Assembly: GCA_012295275.1 (NCBI GenBank)
Contig: CM022670.1
Span: 33,672,938 to 33,736,937 of the forward strand
Source of the DNA: Chrysomallon squamiferum
Lineage: Eukaryota; Mollusca; Gastropoda; Neomphalida; Peltospiridae
Length of the DNA: 64,000 nucleotides
Reading direction: 5' to 3'
Shown here: piece by piece, positions 1-13,842 of the stretch
Layout: the number at the start of each line of letters is the position of its first letter
How positions within the stretch are numbered: position 1 is the first letter of the stretch
Program-made: the position numbers and the translations under genes
The notes under the pieces: model-generated
Seen by the model: the letters and a program-made list of their open reading frames with translations, nothing else
What the model was told of the DNA's origin: nothing
Database searches by the model: none

Positions 1-894
1 GACTTCAGGTCTAATTTGCTTCCGATCATTTACGGGATAACTACTTGTGAATTATGTGTGTTATCTCTGGAAGAGTGTGGCCATTTTGATGTGTGAGTAT
101 TCTTATAACGCTATTATCTTTGACGTGATGAGAGTAATTTGTGGCTGTTGATTTTCTTTTTTTGTTGTTCATTTTCATAGGATGTATTGTTCCTTTTACG
201 TTAGTCTTCTGTAGTCTGTATATTTGTCTACTAATTCTGCATGTTTTATGTCTGTCAGATCAAACATTCACAGTATGTAAGTTTTAATTAACAGTCTAGA
301 GCGCTGGAATGAAGCATAACAGATCATTGAATCCATCATCTTCGATAATTCTCTACTGCTGTTCCCAGTTCCATCTAAATCCATCAGTGCTTATACAAAA
401 GCCGTGATATCTGTTTCACTGTTTGCTTGAAAGGACATTTAAAATATATTTCTGTGCTAAAGAAAAAAGAAAACAACATTTTCATCAGACAAGATCAAAT
501 ATTGGATTTCCGGAAACCGATGACAAAATATTAATCTTCTCTAATTAAGCAAAACAAACTTTAACTAACTCTGAGATTCTCCTACAGATACTTAGACGTG
601 TTGTTTTCAAAATACGCCAGCATCATAATAAGATCTGTAACGGAGTTAGGTCAATCTAATTCTTTACAACATTCCTTTAAATCTGATGAGTTGTCCAAAG
701 TGCCACCGGAATTCTTATGGTCATGGTTTGTCGCTTTTTCGACTCGATCTTTTTTCTTTTTCTATTTTTTTTTTTTCGTTGACAAACAAAGCACAGACTA
801 AACTCGAGAGTGACAGAGGGGGGACATACATCATAAACGAATATTTAGCTGACATCTACTTAGTTATTCATCGTAATCGTATTTACTCGACTCT

Positions 895-1125
895 CCGCTC
901 GTGATAAGCTGGGTCGAGAGGTCGGCCGCTGTTGGAGTTTCTGAACGTGAGACCGGTACGTGCTGCACTGTCAGTGTCGGGTGTCTGTTTGCTCTGTGTT
1001 ATTATTTTTCTATTACGTGATTCTAAAGCTGCTATTTGTGTAAACAGATTCAGCCGGATCGGAGCCATCGTGGACAAGCTCTTCTTCGTAACGGAGAACG
1101 CGCAACGAACTGCGTTATGCAATAC
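895..1125. other. GC-richer island, possibly exonic or promoter
   Basis: This interval has several CpG and balanced composition between AT-rich flanks. GAGACCG|GTACGTG near 954 resembles a donor, and GTGTAAACAG near 1047 resembles an acceptor. Neither strand gives a recognisable protein. It directly precedes a long ATCT microsatellite. Confidence 0.15.
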
Positions 1126-1260
1126 GTTGTAATTACTTTTGTGTGTCTTTCTTTCTCCTACTGTTTTCTCTATCAGTGTTTCTCTTCACCTTCCAAACTC
1201 TACACCGTTATAATCTTACTTATAATTTTTCTTACAGTTTTTCTCTGTCTCCTGTCTCTT

Positions 1261-1520
1261 TGTGTCTATCTATTGACGGCCTGTCTGATTGTCTATCTAT
1301 ATCCATCTATCTATCTATCTATCTATCTACTGTCTGTTTGTCTGTCTGACTGTCTATCTAACTATCTATCCATCCATATACTATCTATATGTATATATCC
1401 AGCTATCCAGTCTGTTATCTATCTATCTCTCTCTCTCTGTGTAAATAACCCAGCTATATCTCTCTGTATAATCTATCTATCTGTCTGTCTATCTATCTAT
1501 CCATCCATCTATATATCTGT
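1261..1520. repeat. (ATCT/GTCT)n tetranucleotide microsatellite
   Basis: Imperfect ATCT, GTCT and CCAT units over about 260 bases. The apparent Ser/Ile/Tyr/Leu-rich ORFs here are translations of the repeat. Confidence 0.9.
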
Positions 1521-2525
1521 GTAACACAATTATAGAGGCAGAGATAGAAAAAGAATTAGAGAGAGTATGTACAAATACATAACATAAGCACGTACTACGG
1601 AAATGTATATAAAGTGCTTACTACAGTGAAAATACATCAGAGAAATGACCTTGTTTAATTACGATTGCGAAAATTAGAAATATTTTGTGACATCCGTCAC
1701 ATTCCCAGTTCATTGCGGTCGTCGCGTGCTATTTTTTTTTTTTTTTTATGTCGTACGCCAGCTGGCTCGAACCGTTCGCTTTAACGTACATGTGACCAAG
1801 TGTCTTATTATCTAATCACACGAGCGAACCATCTAACTAACGAGCGATGAAAATCAAATTTTATTATCAGATAAACAACCACTAGGACCAGCAACGTTGT
1901 GCTTGCACTTCGACAACGGGACCCGAGCTTTGTAAACAGTACATCGCTGTCAGATAATTCTCTCGTTTGTTGTGGTTTATGAGGAATAATACCGTGTGTT
2001 TCACCTTTATCATTGCAGCGTATTGTTTCTTGAATGTGGAGCGCAATATCTGTGTCACATGTTAGACGTATTATATATTTTTTAAGTATCAGCACATTTT
2101 TTTTTTTTTTTCTGAAATGGAGATTGAGTAATACAAACGTACCTGTGTTTACCTTGTGGATACTAATTAGCTGGCAAACTGCGCCATTGTTTCTAATCTT
2201 TATTCATGGGTGGTATTGGATGACAGCGCATGGACACAATTAGTTAGAGATTTGCATTTAGCTTACCACCGAGCGGTAAGTAATTAAACAAAACAGTCAG
2301 AATTTATTAATATGAAATACTCGGTAACTGATTTATTTTTCTTTCTGGTACCTGTTATTTTTATTACTCATGGTTTAGGTTTACAGTTCACAGGTCACGT
2401 GATAAAAGTGAATGAGTTAAGTGCTAGATACTAAATAGTTCAGCTGCTTGTATGTCAAATTGATTATATGCTAAATAGGCTGGCTGGTTTAAAGCTAGTT
2501 ATCTGAATGTTGAGATATTCCAGGC
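1521..2525. other. No gene seen; AT-rich with poly-T runs
   Basis: Unique AT-rich DNA with poly-T runs near 1732-1747 and 2098-2111. No recognisable ORF, RNA gene or element. Confidence 0.5.
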
Positions 2526-2538
2526 AATAATAATAATA

Positions 2539-2600
<62 letters not shown>

Positions 2601-2660
2601 CAATAACAATAACAATAACAACAACACTAGTAGCAGTAATAGTAGTGGTAGCAGTTTTAG
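2526..2660. repeat. (TAA)n microsatellite with degenerate tail
   Basis: Near-perfect TAA units to about 2598, then AACAA and TAG variants. Confidence 0.9.
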
Positions 2661-4463
2661 CTGAAGACGATTAAAAAGTAGTGCTTTTAGTATTTGTATA
2701 TCAACAGAATAACAAAAGTAATAACAACAGAATAGAGTAGCAGTAGTTGTAACTATAATGGTAGTAGCAGTAAAAGCAGAATAGCAATTACACTATTGTT
2801 TTTAGTTTGTCTGTTGTAGAAGTTTTCGGGTGATGAAGTCAGCAAAATGTAAGAAGAAATTTAAAATTAAATGAAAATTCTTCAAAGAGTTCAGAACGTG
2901 ATGGCAACGTACGAGTTACCAGCGAATGTTCATATAATGGGCATGTTCCACGGGCAATAGATCTTTTCAAACTGCAACACTTAAGAAGAACGTGTGATCA
3001 TTTCTTATAACGGGCAGTGTGCACTGGCGACAGATCTTTTCAAACCGCAGCAGTCCGGAAACCTGTGATCATTTCTTTGGCCATGTGCTGCCGGCCACGC
3101 CTTTATTGTGTGGCTGCGACTGCTTCTGGCTGTCCCTGTTTGTGTTCCTCACGACACCAGTGCCTCGTGTGATCCTTGTTCAAACCAAGAAATTAGCCGC
3201 ATCTGGTTCGTGGGTCGGCTTCTGTGTTTACTCAAATCTCGACCAGTGTTGCAGTGAAAGAATGTAACTAACTATTAAACTGGAGAATGCTATTTTCGAT
3301 CCAAACTATTTCTTTCTTTGCTTTTCTATCTCATATTTTTTTTTTTTTTTTACCCCTTCTTCTTCTCTTTTGACAGGTCAGCGAGTGTGTAAAATGCCCA
3401 AGTGTCACCAAAAGGCCAAATTCATCTGACAGCATATTGTGCTCATCACTCTTCAGTGTCTTGATTAGGTCTCAGTTGTAACAGAAAGGGGATACGTTAC
3501 CAACACCTGTTCTGACACTGGTTATAATTTTAATCCAAAATCATCACTTACGTTAAGGTAAGTTTTCAATATCAGATTTTATCTTATTATGTAGACATAA
3601 TATCTTTCTGTCAATCTAGTACATTTTTAATGTTTTACGTGTCTCTGGATATCTGTCTATTTATCTGTCTCTCATTCCCCACTTCCTTCTTCTTTCTTTC
3701 CATACATTAATCTATGTGTATACGGCGGCCTGTCTTTTGTCTCTATGTATCTGAATATCTGTGTGTTTATTAAAAAAATCTGTGTGGCTTAGTACCAATC
3801 CTGCTCTGTGTGATTTCGAGTCTTTTGACTTTACGAATTCCTGTTATTCGCGCTGTTATGGCAACTCGTTCACCCGACACAAATAATTTCTTATGGCCCA
3901 TTCTAGTTGTGTGGCAGTATGTATTACCTCGGATCATTTAAATGGCCATTTACATCCACTTGAAAAATGTGTTTCGGTGTTAAGTATATTGTCTTCGCTG
4001 TTTTAAATGGTAATGTAACACTTGGATACAGAGATAAAACTGGGCTGGGACTGAAATTAATGTGTAGCTGACTTCGCACTAATTGTTCTGTGATTTTGAT
4101 ACTTCGCATAGTATCAGTATGACGTAGACCTCCATTTGTTAACCTGATAATTATTTTTGAAATAACTTTGTAGTACAGGCAGCGACTTCTATATGCAAAA
4201 ATATGTTTGTCTTATATAACAGATTACTGGGTGTTAAAAAATGTCGTTTCCAAGTCCAAGGCTTATCAAATTTACATTATTTATCGTCAATATTCTGAGA
4301 TATACATATTAAGTGGTACAGCCGCACCAACAAAGGGTTTAACACATCTAACATTTCATAAGCACTATTGTTCTATATTAATTGGGATGCATGTTGAGTG
4401 CAACCGATATAATCAGCTGATTCAAGGATGGCCAAGTGTAAAAATATTTGTTCTAGTTACCTG
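2661..4463. other. No gene seen
   Basis: AT-rich unique sequence. The interval 2985-3260 is somewhat GC-richer and the motif ACAGATCTTTTCAAAC recurs in diverged form at about 2956 and 3030, suggesting a degenerate local duplication. No protein or RNA gene recognised. Confidence 0.4.

Positions 4464-4513
<50 letters not shown>
4464..4513. repeat. (GT)n microsatellite
   Basis: A clean GT dinucleotide run of about 23 units, embedded in an open frame of 211 codons that has no domain and is not taken as a gene. Confidence 0.95.
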
Positions 4514-4515
<2 letters not shown>

Positions 4516-4849
4516 ATTGTTAACTTATTTATCAGTTATATTTTTCTTTTACTAAAATGTGACACAAAGCACACGATGAACATTATGATTAAAAGAGCAA
4601 ATGTAAACAGCGGGCAGTTATCACAGAAGTTTGTTCACCTGTTAGCACAGATTAGACTCAGCATGTGGCTTTCTCACCACTACCTGATCTCGCGGAGTAA
4701 TGCATATAACAGTTTCGTAAATACACTGACAGACAGACATAGAGACATACATACATATCAACATCTATATCTATATCTATGTATATATATACACACACAT
4801 ACATACCTACTGACACACATATATATGTATACACCCTACTGACTTCACT

Positions 4850-7800
4850 ATTTCGAAAACATGAAATGCTGTTTCATGATTCTCACGATAAACAAATGTG
4901 TAAGTGTCTCAACCTTTTTAAACAAATTTGTATAGGTAGTTTCCTTTTACAGTAAAGAGTGTTCATGACTGCAACAAGATAAAAAAATTATCAGAATGAC
5001 TCAAAATAGTTTTGCTTAAACTAAAGAAGATAAAATTTAGTTGTTTTTATTACGAAGCAGCTGAAATTATTACAGTGTACAGAAATAGAATAATGAATGG
5101 TTTGTTAATTTAACTATGTGTGAGAACTAGAGATTGAAAATCTGTTCATGAATCAACAAAAGAAAGTTTGATAAAATCAGAATGTCATTTTAGTGCAACT
5201 TTGTTTGGATGTTGAAAGAGTAGGCAAGACCACATGCATATACTGGATTTGAAAAAAAATATATTTAAAAATTTAAAAAGAATGATAAAAATGGATATTA
5301 CGACATTTTCTACGGTCGTGACAGTTTACTCTGTTATTAACATACTTGCTCGCGATAACCGAAACTGTTTCAGAGGAATTTTAATTGGATATGTTCTCTT
5401 ACGTTAGTCTATATACATGATAGGATATACGTGTATCGCCACATATATTTCTGAAATATTACCCTTGGCAGGCCGAGATTGGACAGATGATGTAATTCAC
5501 TTTCGATCAAGTTGATCGCGTTCCTTACGCAGTGGGTGATATATGTGTCATTTCAACTTCAGTTACAAGAATGGTAATCTAGTGACAGACGCCTGCCTGT
5601 CATGCTTTTAGACAGCTGATAAAGTGAAAACACCCAGATTTACACGTTTATATCCTGAACCCGATAAATAAACCTGATAAATAACATAGTCACATTTAAC
5701 TTTGCTCTTTTTTTTCCATATTAAGGAGATTGTTATTACTTGTCTGACTTTACAAGAATATTAAAGGTTTCCATATTTAACTCTTTCTGTCTTGTCTCAG
5801 TATTTTAAGGCTATTGCCGCGCAGTGTCTAATTCTATACGAATGGTACGAATGCTAAAAATGTTCCATACCCTATTTTTTGAATTTCTTACTTTAAGAAT
5901 TAATTATTTCTAACAGATGTTTAATAAAAGGAAACTCTACAAAAGTTTCTCTTTTTTTTTTTTTCCTTCATCTTCATACGCATATTTTATGTATGTCTTT
6001 TTGTGACAAACGATTAGTCGTGAGTATAATTCTAATTACCTTCTGCTTTCTCATTGCCTGGATTACAAAAATGTAAAAATGTCAGCTATAACACATCAGT
6101 CGAGGCACTACAAATCATAAACTGGACTTGACTATCTGTTGTTTTTATTTTGGTGTTTGGATAGTTACCTAATAACGCTGTTAATTTTTCTATCAAAGAA
6201 ATCCTAAAGCAGTGAAGACCCCATGTTGCAAAAAGAAAGTGAAAACATATCATTTAAATTTATCTATAATAATTAATATAAATCACTGACAGCAGTTGCT
6301 CATCTAAAATAAATAAATGCAAAATTAGACATATATCAGAAACAAGCTATCTTTACTAAAATAAGGACGCCGACTTCGGAATGTCGATGCTCATTTACGA
6401 CAAAAGTATTATAGCGTTTCGCAGATATATAGGCCATCAAAACGTCCGCTTATTTACATTTCCCTGCGATCTGATATGATCTGTTTGATAAATAATGATA
6501 TTGGGTTACACAAACTTCCAATAATAAAGCTTAATGTATCACTGTATGCAGTGTTGTAAATTGTCTCTTGGGTAGCGAATCGAGTGTATCACACTGCGAC
6601 AAACCCCGTGAAAATATAGTCTTACACCCAGCTGACAATTTGAAGTTAGCTCTGATGTTGAAATATATACTGAGGTTAAGAACACGGTGAAAAAATATAT
6701 AGAGATTAAGTATAGTAATAAAAATTATAAATTATTTTTACAGGTCTATGATATGAAGATGTCTCGCTTATGGTTAATGTATTTTAAATTAATAAAAAGA
6801 CAAATTACATACAATATTAACAAGATACTATTCTATTAAGACGCTGCCTGAGGGCGTAAATAACGTCTTTTGGGTTAACGCAGTCATATTTTAAGAAACT
6901 ATTTTACATATTATTTTTCTCGAGGCATTTATACGAAGACAAAGTGAATATAATGAAAGTATCCAAAACTGTCAAATTATAATAATTACATCAGACATTT
7001 TCCTTTGAAACACTGCACATTTTTCTTTTTTTTGTTTTTCATTTGTGTAACCTTTCAACACTTGTACCACATATCAAAGCTTTGATCAGTCCAGCATTGC
7101 ATGTACAATTACTTCAGGCAGAGCAGATTTTTATAAATTAATATTTTATTTGACAACACTTGTAGACATACATATTTTGAACCATAGTCGGTTTGACTTA
7201 ACTGCAAAATAACTACATGCACTTGGTAACAAATAAAAGTTTTAAAAAGAAGCCAGTTTGCTTTCATGAAAAGAGTTACGACGCATTTCAAGCATGATGT
7301 ACAAGTCTTTCTTTACGCATGCTGTGATGCGCATCTAATATTAATATATTTTTTAAATCTGCTCGAAATTAGAAGCCTTCTTAATGCGAAATTTATTCGA
7401 TGCAGATCAAATCACACTGTACACAAGCATCTGTTTTAGTCAAGTGTGAACTCTTAAAGTATGCTTTAATCCAGAGGCTAATTAATAGGGCAATCCGTCA
7501 ACACCTATGTTCAGAGAAGACTTTGGTTTTGATCCCAGGATTAAAAGTCCTTGTGATGTGGAATGCTCTCAGTTTACGGGCGAGGCGAGCGGTGTTTGTG
7601 AAACTGGGATTTGTGGTGTCGTATCGCCACTCCATGCTTATTGACATTCTGACTAGGGTTGCCTTTTAGCTCGCCCAGAGTTTGTTTCACCCTAGTACAT
7701 CTTCTTCAAAGTGATGCGATACTTCTTAAGCCTAACCCGGGGCAGCGACGTACACTTTGCGGATAGTTTTAACTTGTTCAAACGAACCAGTTTTCTAGAC

Positions 7801-9520
7801 GTCTACCTTCCTCTTCTCTTGATCTGAGGACTCGCATGAGCTGTGACGTAGAGCAGAATAAACAAGACCAACTGAACACCAAAGAATTTCGCAGTTTCTT
7901 CTTGGTTTTTTTTTTTTACTTGTTACGTCAGAGATGTTTACAACCCCACTTAGAATAATCGCCAAAATGACTGAGCAGATGGAACGAAATTGCATCGCAT
8001 TTATTTGACGTGCTGCGCAGATGTCTTACATTCACTGATCTTTTCTTTTGAAAAAGAAAAAAAAAAAAAAAAAAAACAGTTTTAGGAAATAAACAACAAC
8101 ACACAAACAACAACAGCACACCTGTAGATACCTCCACACCTTAATCAGCATTTTTGTAAAACGGTCATATAACTAATGTCAAGGGAAAGTGTAGCCACCA
8201 TGTCTAAGATTATTATTATCTGGAGATACAAAATTCTAGTAATTTCGTCAGAAATTCGTAAATTTAATAAAACACCATAACAATCTTAGTCTTCAACCTT
8301 AAGAAAGACGCCGTTGGTAAAAGTGAAAAAATCAGATGGACTGCGGCAATAACATATTTTGGTTGTTTGGTTTTGTGACCCCATGATCTGAACAGTTAAC
8401 CATATTAAACATATTTTTCTATACTTTCTGTAAGTAAACTGTATCCTCGTCAAGATCGTTACCATCATCATCATCGTGATTAGTATTACCATCATCACTA
8501 TCAACATCATTATCATCATCATTATTATTAACGTCGTCGTCATTTACTACTGAAGCGGCCAGAAGTTACCTTTAAGTATTGGCTTCGTTGCTGGATCCAA
8601 TTAACGATACGTAGTTTTATGGCTTATTCCATCTAACGTCTAGACAAAGATAAATTATGGATTGATCAGCACTAATTTTCTTTGAAGAATATAATCCGGA
8701 TTGCACATTAATTCAAAGTCATTTCTGGTGACTGATAACGTATTTACGTGAATTTCAAGGTAAAACTTGTCATATAACATTACCGGTTAGACAAGAGGTT
8801 ATAATTTCATTTTGCTTTTTAACAACGACTGTGGAATAATTACAATAACCATGAGTAATGATTCTTTACTGCATATTATATTTAAAATGAAGCTATGTTG
8901 CAAACAAGCAAAAGACGGAATTACTTTTTGCTGTCCACATATTTTGTTAATTCAGTGACAAATATAACAATATCCACCAACAGCAATAATATTAGCAAGG
9001 CTGGTAATTTGATTCTTTGCTGTAAATTATAAAACCTAGATTTGAATAGGATTCTCACACAACATACAAGAAACAAGGAGGTAAAGAAATAAATATCAAT
9101 AGTTTCTTCCATATTCTCCATGTAACTGTTTACAGTATCATTGATTTTGATGTCTAGAATATAACATGCTTCAACATGCAAAAGTCTTGATTTTCATTAC
9201 TTTTTAAGACACAGTGTCTGAAAAAAGTGAATATAGAATTACGGCAACTGAAATAGCTTTATCGATATTTGCATTTTTTGCAAGAAAACCCATTGTAGTT
9301 ATAAGTCTGAATAAAACTGCATTGTCGATGCTTCTCGTTGATTTGTTTAGAAAAACAAAAAGAAGTAAAAACAAATTAACCAATCATTAGGACATAGAAG
9401 AAAATATGTCTATTCGAAAGATATGTCATCAAAATAGTTTCTAAAAACACACAACCAAAGCTATCGATTAAGCAGTAAATATACAGTCTTATTCAATTAA
9501 CCATATCTCCTGATGTCATT
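4850..9520. other. Long AT-rich stretch with no gene seen
   Basis: Mostly unique AT-rich sequence with short poly-A/T runs (for example 5951-5965 and 8048-8076) and ATC/ATT-rich DNA near 8460-8530. An ATG-started 89-codon ORF at 7400-7669 and a hydrophobic minus-strand ORF at 8921-9181 show no recognisable family. Confidence 0.45.
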
Positions 9521-9524
9521 ATTG

Positions 9525-10230
9525 TGCTACATAGGCCTTCGGTACATTTCTGTATTTGGTGTACGACATAGGCCTTCAGTGTTTTTCTGTCTTTGGTATA
9601 CTGCACAGGCTTTCAGTGTTTTTCTGGGGGGTTTTGTGTACTGCAGGCACAATCCTTAGGTGCTTTTCTGTCTATGGTATACATTAAACAATTATTTGTA
9701 TTCTGCATTATCATAGGTTTAGTTCGTATAGGTCATTTACAGTCAGCTGTATGGTCTATTGTTTTTGGTTAGTTCTTGAATTGAAATAGTTGATCGGGTT
9801 CTCTAGTCTTTAGTGTATTATAAATACTTAATATTATGTTCTATTAACAGTCAGTTGTATTGTCTATTGTTTTTGGTTAGTTCTTGAATTGAAATAGTTG
9901 ATCGGGTTCTCTAGTCTTTAGTGTATTATAAATACTTAATCATATGTTCTATTAACGGTCAGTTGTATGTAATATAGGCCTTAAATAATTAATAATATTA
10001 TACGCATCTTAAACAAATTAATAGTTTGCTCTGATGTGTTTGGAGTATTACATAGGCCTTAAATATTTTGTGGCATATTATGTTGATTGTATGTATGCCA
10101 TAAACAATTAATCGTTTCCGCTGTTGTCTTTGGTGTACTACATAGGCATTAAACAATTAATCATTACTGTCTTGTACTGTCTTCGGTGTATTAAACAGGC
10201 ATTAAAGAATTAATCATATACTGTTTTAGG
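9525..10230. repeat. Nested minisatellite field
   Basis: A degenerate unit containing GTACTACATAGGCATTAAAC or its variants (ACATAGGCCTTCAG, ATAGGCCTTAAAT) recurs about nine times. Spacing is about 38-40 bases in the first part and 45-75 later. A cleaner 108-bp tandem repeat is inserted at 9734-9965. Confidence 0.7.
9734..9965. repeat. 108-bp tandem repeat, about 2.1 copies
   Basis: Copies begin at 9734, 9842 and (partial) 9950. Each full copy contains GAAATAGTTGATCGGGTTCT, and the copies are almost identical, indicating a recent duplication. Confidence 0.9.
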
Positions 10231-10239
10231 TGTACCCTT

Positions 10240-10680
10240 CAGTCATCAAGCTTGAACAAGAAACATGATTAAAGTATCATTTAACGGGCGTCGGGTTCAA
10301 TTAATTCTGTAAACTGCTGATAAAAGGTAGCCGCTCTAATCGGTTTGTTTGATGGCACTAAGCAATATCGTAACGTCAAACAGAACTGTCAGCATTATCT
10401 TCTGACAGATCTTTGTAATGCTGGATCACAGAGGCATTAAAACATCTTATCGATTGATTGTCACATAATAGATTTCTGTGTACAACAGTATCGACTGACA
10501 TCGCTATTGTTTTGTGTTTTACAAGACTTTGGTCTTTTCTAACCATGCCTGACTAGTGGCCGTTAACATAACGAATGTGTGTGTTCATTATTTAAATCAT
10601 CTGTATGGATTGCTTTACTGTTTTTAAACCATCTACAGAACCAATCCTGTAGAAAAAAATTCGATCTGGAATGTAGTAAA
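10240..10680. other. No gene seen
   Basis: Unique sequence between two repeat arrays. It includes the motif GATGGCACTAAGC at about 10352, similar to GATGGCACCAAGC near 24279, which may mark a dispersed repeat. Confidence 0.3.
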
Positions 10681-10684
10681 ACAT

Positions 10685-10772
10685 TTTTATTATTATTATT
10701 ATTTTATTTTTATTTTTATTTTTATTTTTATTTTTATTTTTATTTTTATTTTTATTTTTATTTTTATTTTTA

Positions 10773-10803
<31 letters not shown>

Positions 10804-10950
10804 TTTTTTTTTTTATTTTTTTTTTATTTTTATTTTTATTTTTATTTTTATTTTTATTTTTATTTTTATTTTTATTTTTATTTTTATTTTTATTTTTATT
10901 TTTATTTTTATTTTTATTTTTATTCTTGTTATTCTTGTTGTTATTATTAT
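10685..10950. repeat. (TTTTTA)n hexanucleotide array
   Basis: TTTTTA units run for more than 200 bases with one poly-T interruption near 10801-10826 and TTA flanks. The Tyr/Phe-rich plus-strand ORF over it is a repeat artefact. Confidence 0.95.
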
Positions 10951-10959
10951 TATTCATGC

Positions 10960-13840
10960 GATTTAACCTCACAGGTGTAAACAGTTTGAAAGAAGGCCAT
11001 TTTTAGAATATTATATTGTCATTCTTAATGTTTAAATGTACTGTTACTTCAAAGGGAATGCTGCTGTTATCTGAATTATCGTAGAATCATCGTATCACAA
11101 TTATCACTCCTTTTTTTTTTTTTCATTAAGGGAGTTTAGAGATATGTTGAGATAAAAATACTGTATACAATATACATTATGCTTTTTGTTTAGTCATCTG
11201 GAAATTTTATCTCAAATTATTTCTATTTTGAAAATCTAATAGCCGCAGGAAAAGTTTATATTGCAGTGTTCGCAAGTAAAATTTCTATTTTGATCTCATT
11301 GGCAGAAACATTCCACAACTTTTTATTATTCTTATCTTTTTTTCTTTTTTTTAAACTTTATCCATTAGTCATTTATGTATTTATATCTTATGAATATCTG
11401 TAATATGCTCGACAACTTATAATAGTCTGTTATTTATATAGGAGAAATCTTTGAAGAGAAACATCTGTGTAATTGCCTATATCTAACATCACGTTCAGCG
11501 TGAGTTTTACTTGATAGTTTATTCACGGCTTTTCTCGATAGACGGCATACCATAACCATCCACCCGTATTACACCATGCTGGATATTTGTTTACGCCGTG
11601 TGTGTAAATACGTGGTATTACCCTAGAGGCAATGTAAACAGTATATATCGTTGTAAAAAAAAAAAAAGAAGAAGAAGAAGAAGAAAAAAATATGTATAAA
11701 ATGAATGTTTGATATTTGTTACACTTTCATGAGATAGGAAGTGAAATTCATCACTTTTAAAAACTGTGTGATATTTACGTATTTCGTTTTCATTTAATGT
11801 AATTTATTTAATCCCTGTTCCAGGCTGACCTGTTTATCAAAGGCTGTGTTTTTCACGTCAGCACAGCAGCGATCATGTAAGAATTTAATTTATGCTAAAA
11901 TTCGAATACTCCAAGGAATGAAAGCCTTTTCTCTCAAATGATTTTATCATTATACAGTTAAAATCCTATTAACCGCGTCTAACTGTAGACTAAAGAGTCT
12001 TCAAACATTCATTTATTTTATTACATTTTATTTTATTTATTTTGTGTTGAAACCTATTTTATACAAATATACGTAAGTATATAAGAAATATTAATTGTTA
12101 ACTACCAGATTCTTAAAGTCTAAATGTTTTTTTTTCTCAAAAACAGACTGTATAATTTGTCCAGTGCATCATGTTTGGATACTGGGAGGAATACAGTTAT
12201 AATTAATAAAAATATAAGAACGTAGAGTAAAACATTTCTTTCCTGTTAGTGAAAGGAGAAAAGACGTCACCGCCTTCACGTAACATCTAGTTTAATATGT
12301 CAGTTTCCATTAAAAACAAAACAATTTCCATTAAAACAAAACAAAAAGCTGCTAATCTGTTGACTCTCCCTACTACCTTCCACAACATATTTTTTTCTGT
12401 AGTCGTTCACTGACGGGAAAGCCTCAAATACAATCTGGAACGAGACAAAAGATAGGTATTTACAAACATAATTAGATATCTGTCATTCTTTCTTGGCTTA
12501 ATCCTTTTTTATCTGGAGGTATCTCAGATGTCCTGTGGTATCAACTAAATACACATCTCGTTTGATGTATATCTTCACTTGCACATAAAATAATACATAA
12601 TTTATCAGTATTAGCATTATTAACGAGTGCTGTCGCACAGAAAACTGAACTGTGGCATTTGCCTGTGCAAACTGCAGCGTCGACAGGTGAGCGAAACTGT
12701 TGACATTTTAACCTATTTGCAACAACGAGGGTTCGAGAAGTTCAGTTCTGTGTATGACGGGAGAAGCGTACGCTCTAATTTCTCTAATTAATTTGCCAGC
12801 CAAATCTTTCAATCGGTAATGAAGGATTTACGTCTTGGCTGGAGAAGATAACGTGTTTCCTCAAACTTTACACAGCTGAAATTTTTTTTATAAAGAGATT
12901 TATGCACGTTATTCTAATCGCATTTCACAGTTCGATCAATTTTCGGTGACAAAACGTCCTGATTCAAAAGTCAATGGTACTGATATCGAAATATGCTGGT
13001 ATATTTATTTTTATTTTTATTTTTATTTTTGTTGTGCAAAATAAACCAAACCTGCATGTATCCGAATGATTTGAACGTGTAAACGTTAACTGAAGAATTA
13101 TATATACATATATGTACGTCATGTGTCAGTAATAGAATTTGTGAAATACACTACTGTCTTAAACGTATTTAGATTAACTTGTATAACATCCCTGTATTGC
13201 CAGTTACGATTCAGTGGATAAGTCATCTCTATACTAGCTCCTGTTATAATGCGCCTTCTCTTCTATCCAACTAATCGTTTATCATAATTAACGCTATACA
13301 ACTGATACGGGTAGTCCTCTCTTGTTTGTTATTTACATTCCTTAAGTAGATGTAAACTGGATTCATACGTCTGGTTGATTGGTTGATAATAGCATAACTC
13401 AGTGTATTTTATAAGACTGATCAGATTACCCCAGGTATTTTATTGCTATTCTGTTTCGTCTTTCCCCTGTCTCAACTTCCTAGAGACCTTCTTTCGTTTT
13501 CGCAGATCTTGCATAATTTATTGTGAGGTGGAAGGTTCTTAAATGTGTATATGCATATATATCCGGTTGGACGATTGCCTGGTTAAGAACCATTACAAAG
13601 TACTTAACAGCTGGCTGGGTTAATGTCTGCCTGCTTGACTGGTTCTGAATGGACAGCTAAAACACAACAGCAATATAAAAAGAAAACTTGGAAAATTCCT
13701 GGAGAAAAAAAAAAGTCAGCGTATACTGTTTAGCCATTCTTTTTATCTGTACTGTTCGATTATTGATGACGTGTTCGTGATAAAACAGATTGTTCAACAG
13801 ATCACAACACGAGATCTTCTGTCAGATCGAGACTGCAGCT
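10960..13840. other. No gene seen
   Basis: AT-rich unique sequence with poly-A/GAA at 11657-11687 and short (TTTTTA) runs near 13010-13030. The interval 12640-12860 is slightly GC-richer. No ORF of note. Confidence 0.45.
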
Positions 13841-13842
13841 TG

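Noticed and set aside
1755-1775. tRNA or SINE B-box (GGTTCGAGCC on the minus strand)
   Set aside because: No A-box or tRNA cloverleaf at the right spacing upstream.
4207-4842. 211-codon open frame on the plus strand
   Set aside because: It starts without ATG, passes through a GT microsatellite and CATA repeats, and shows no domain or splice logic.
7400-7669. ATG-started 89-codon ORF
   Set aside because: No recognisable motif, no splice context and length expected by chance in 64 kb.
8921-9181. Hydrophobic minus-strand ORF resembling membrane segments
   Set aside because: Starts from TTG, and hydrophobicity follows from T-rich codons; no family match.
10579-10980. 133-codon Tyr/Phe-rich ORF
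   Set aside because: It is a translation of the TTTTTA array, with no complexity outside the repeat.
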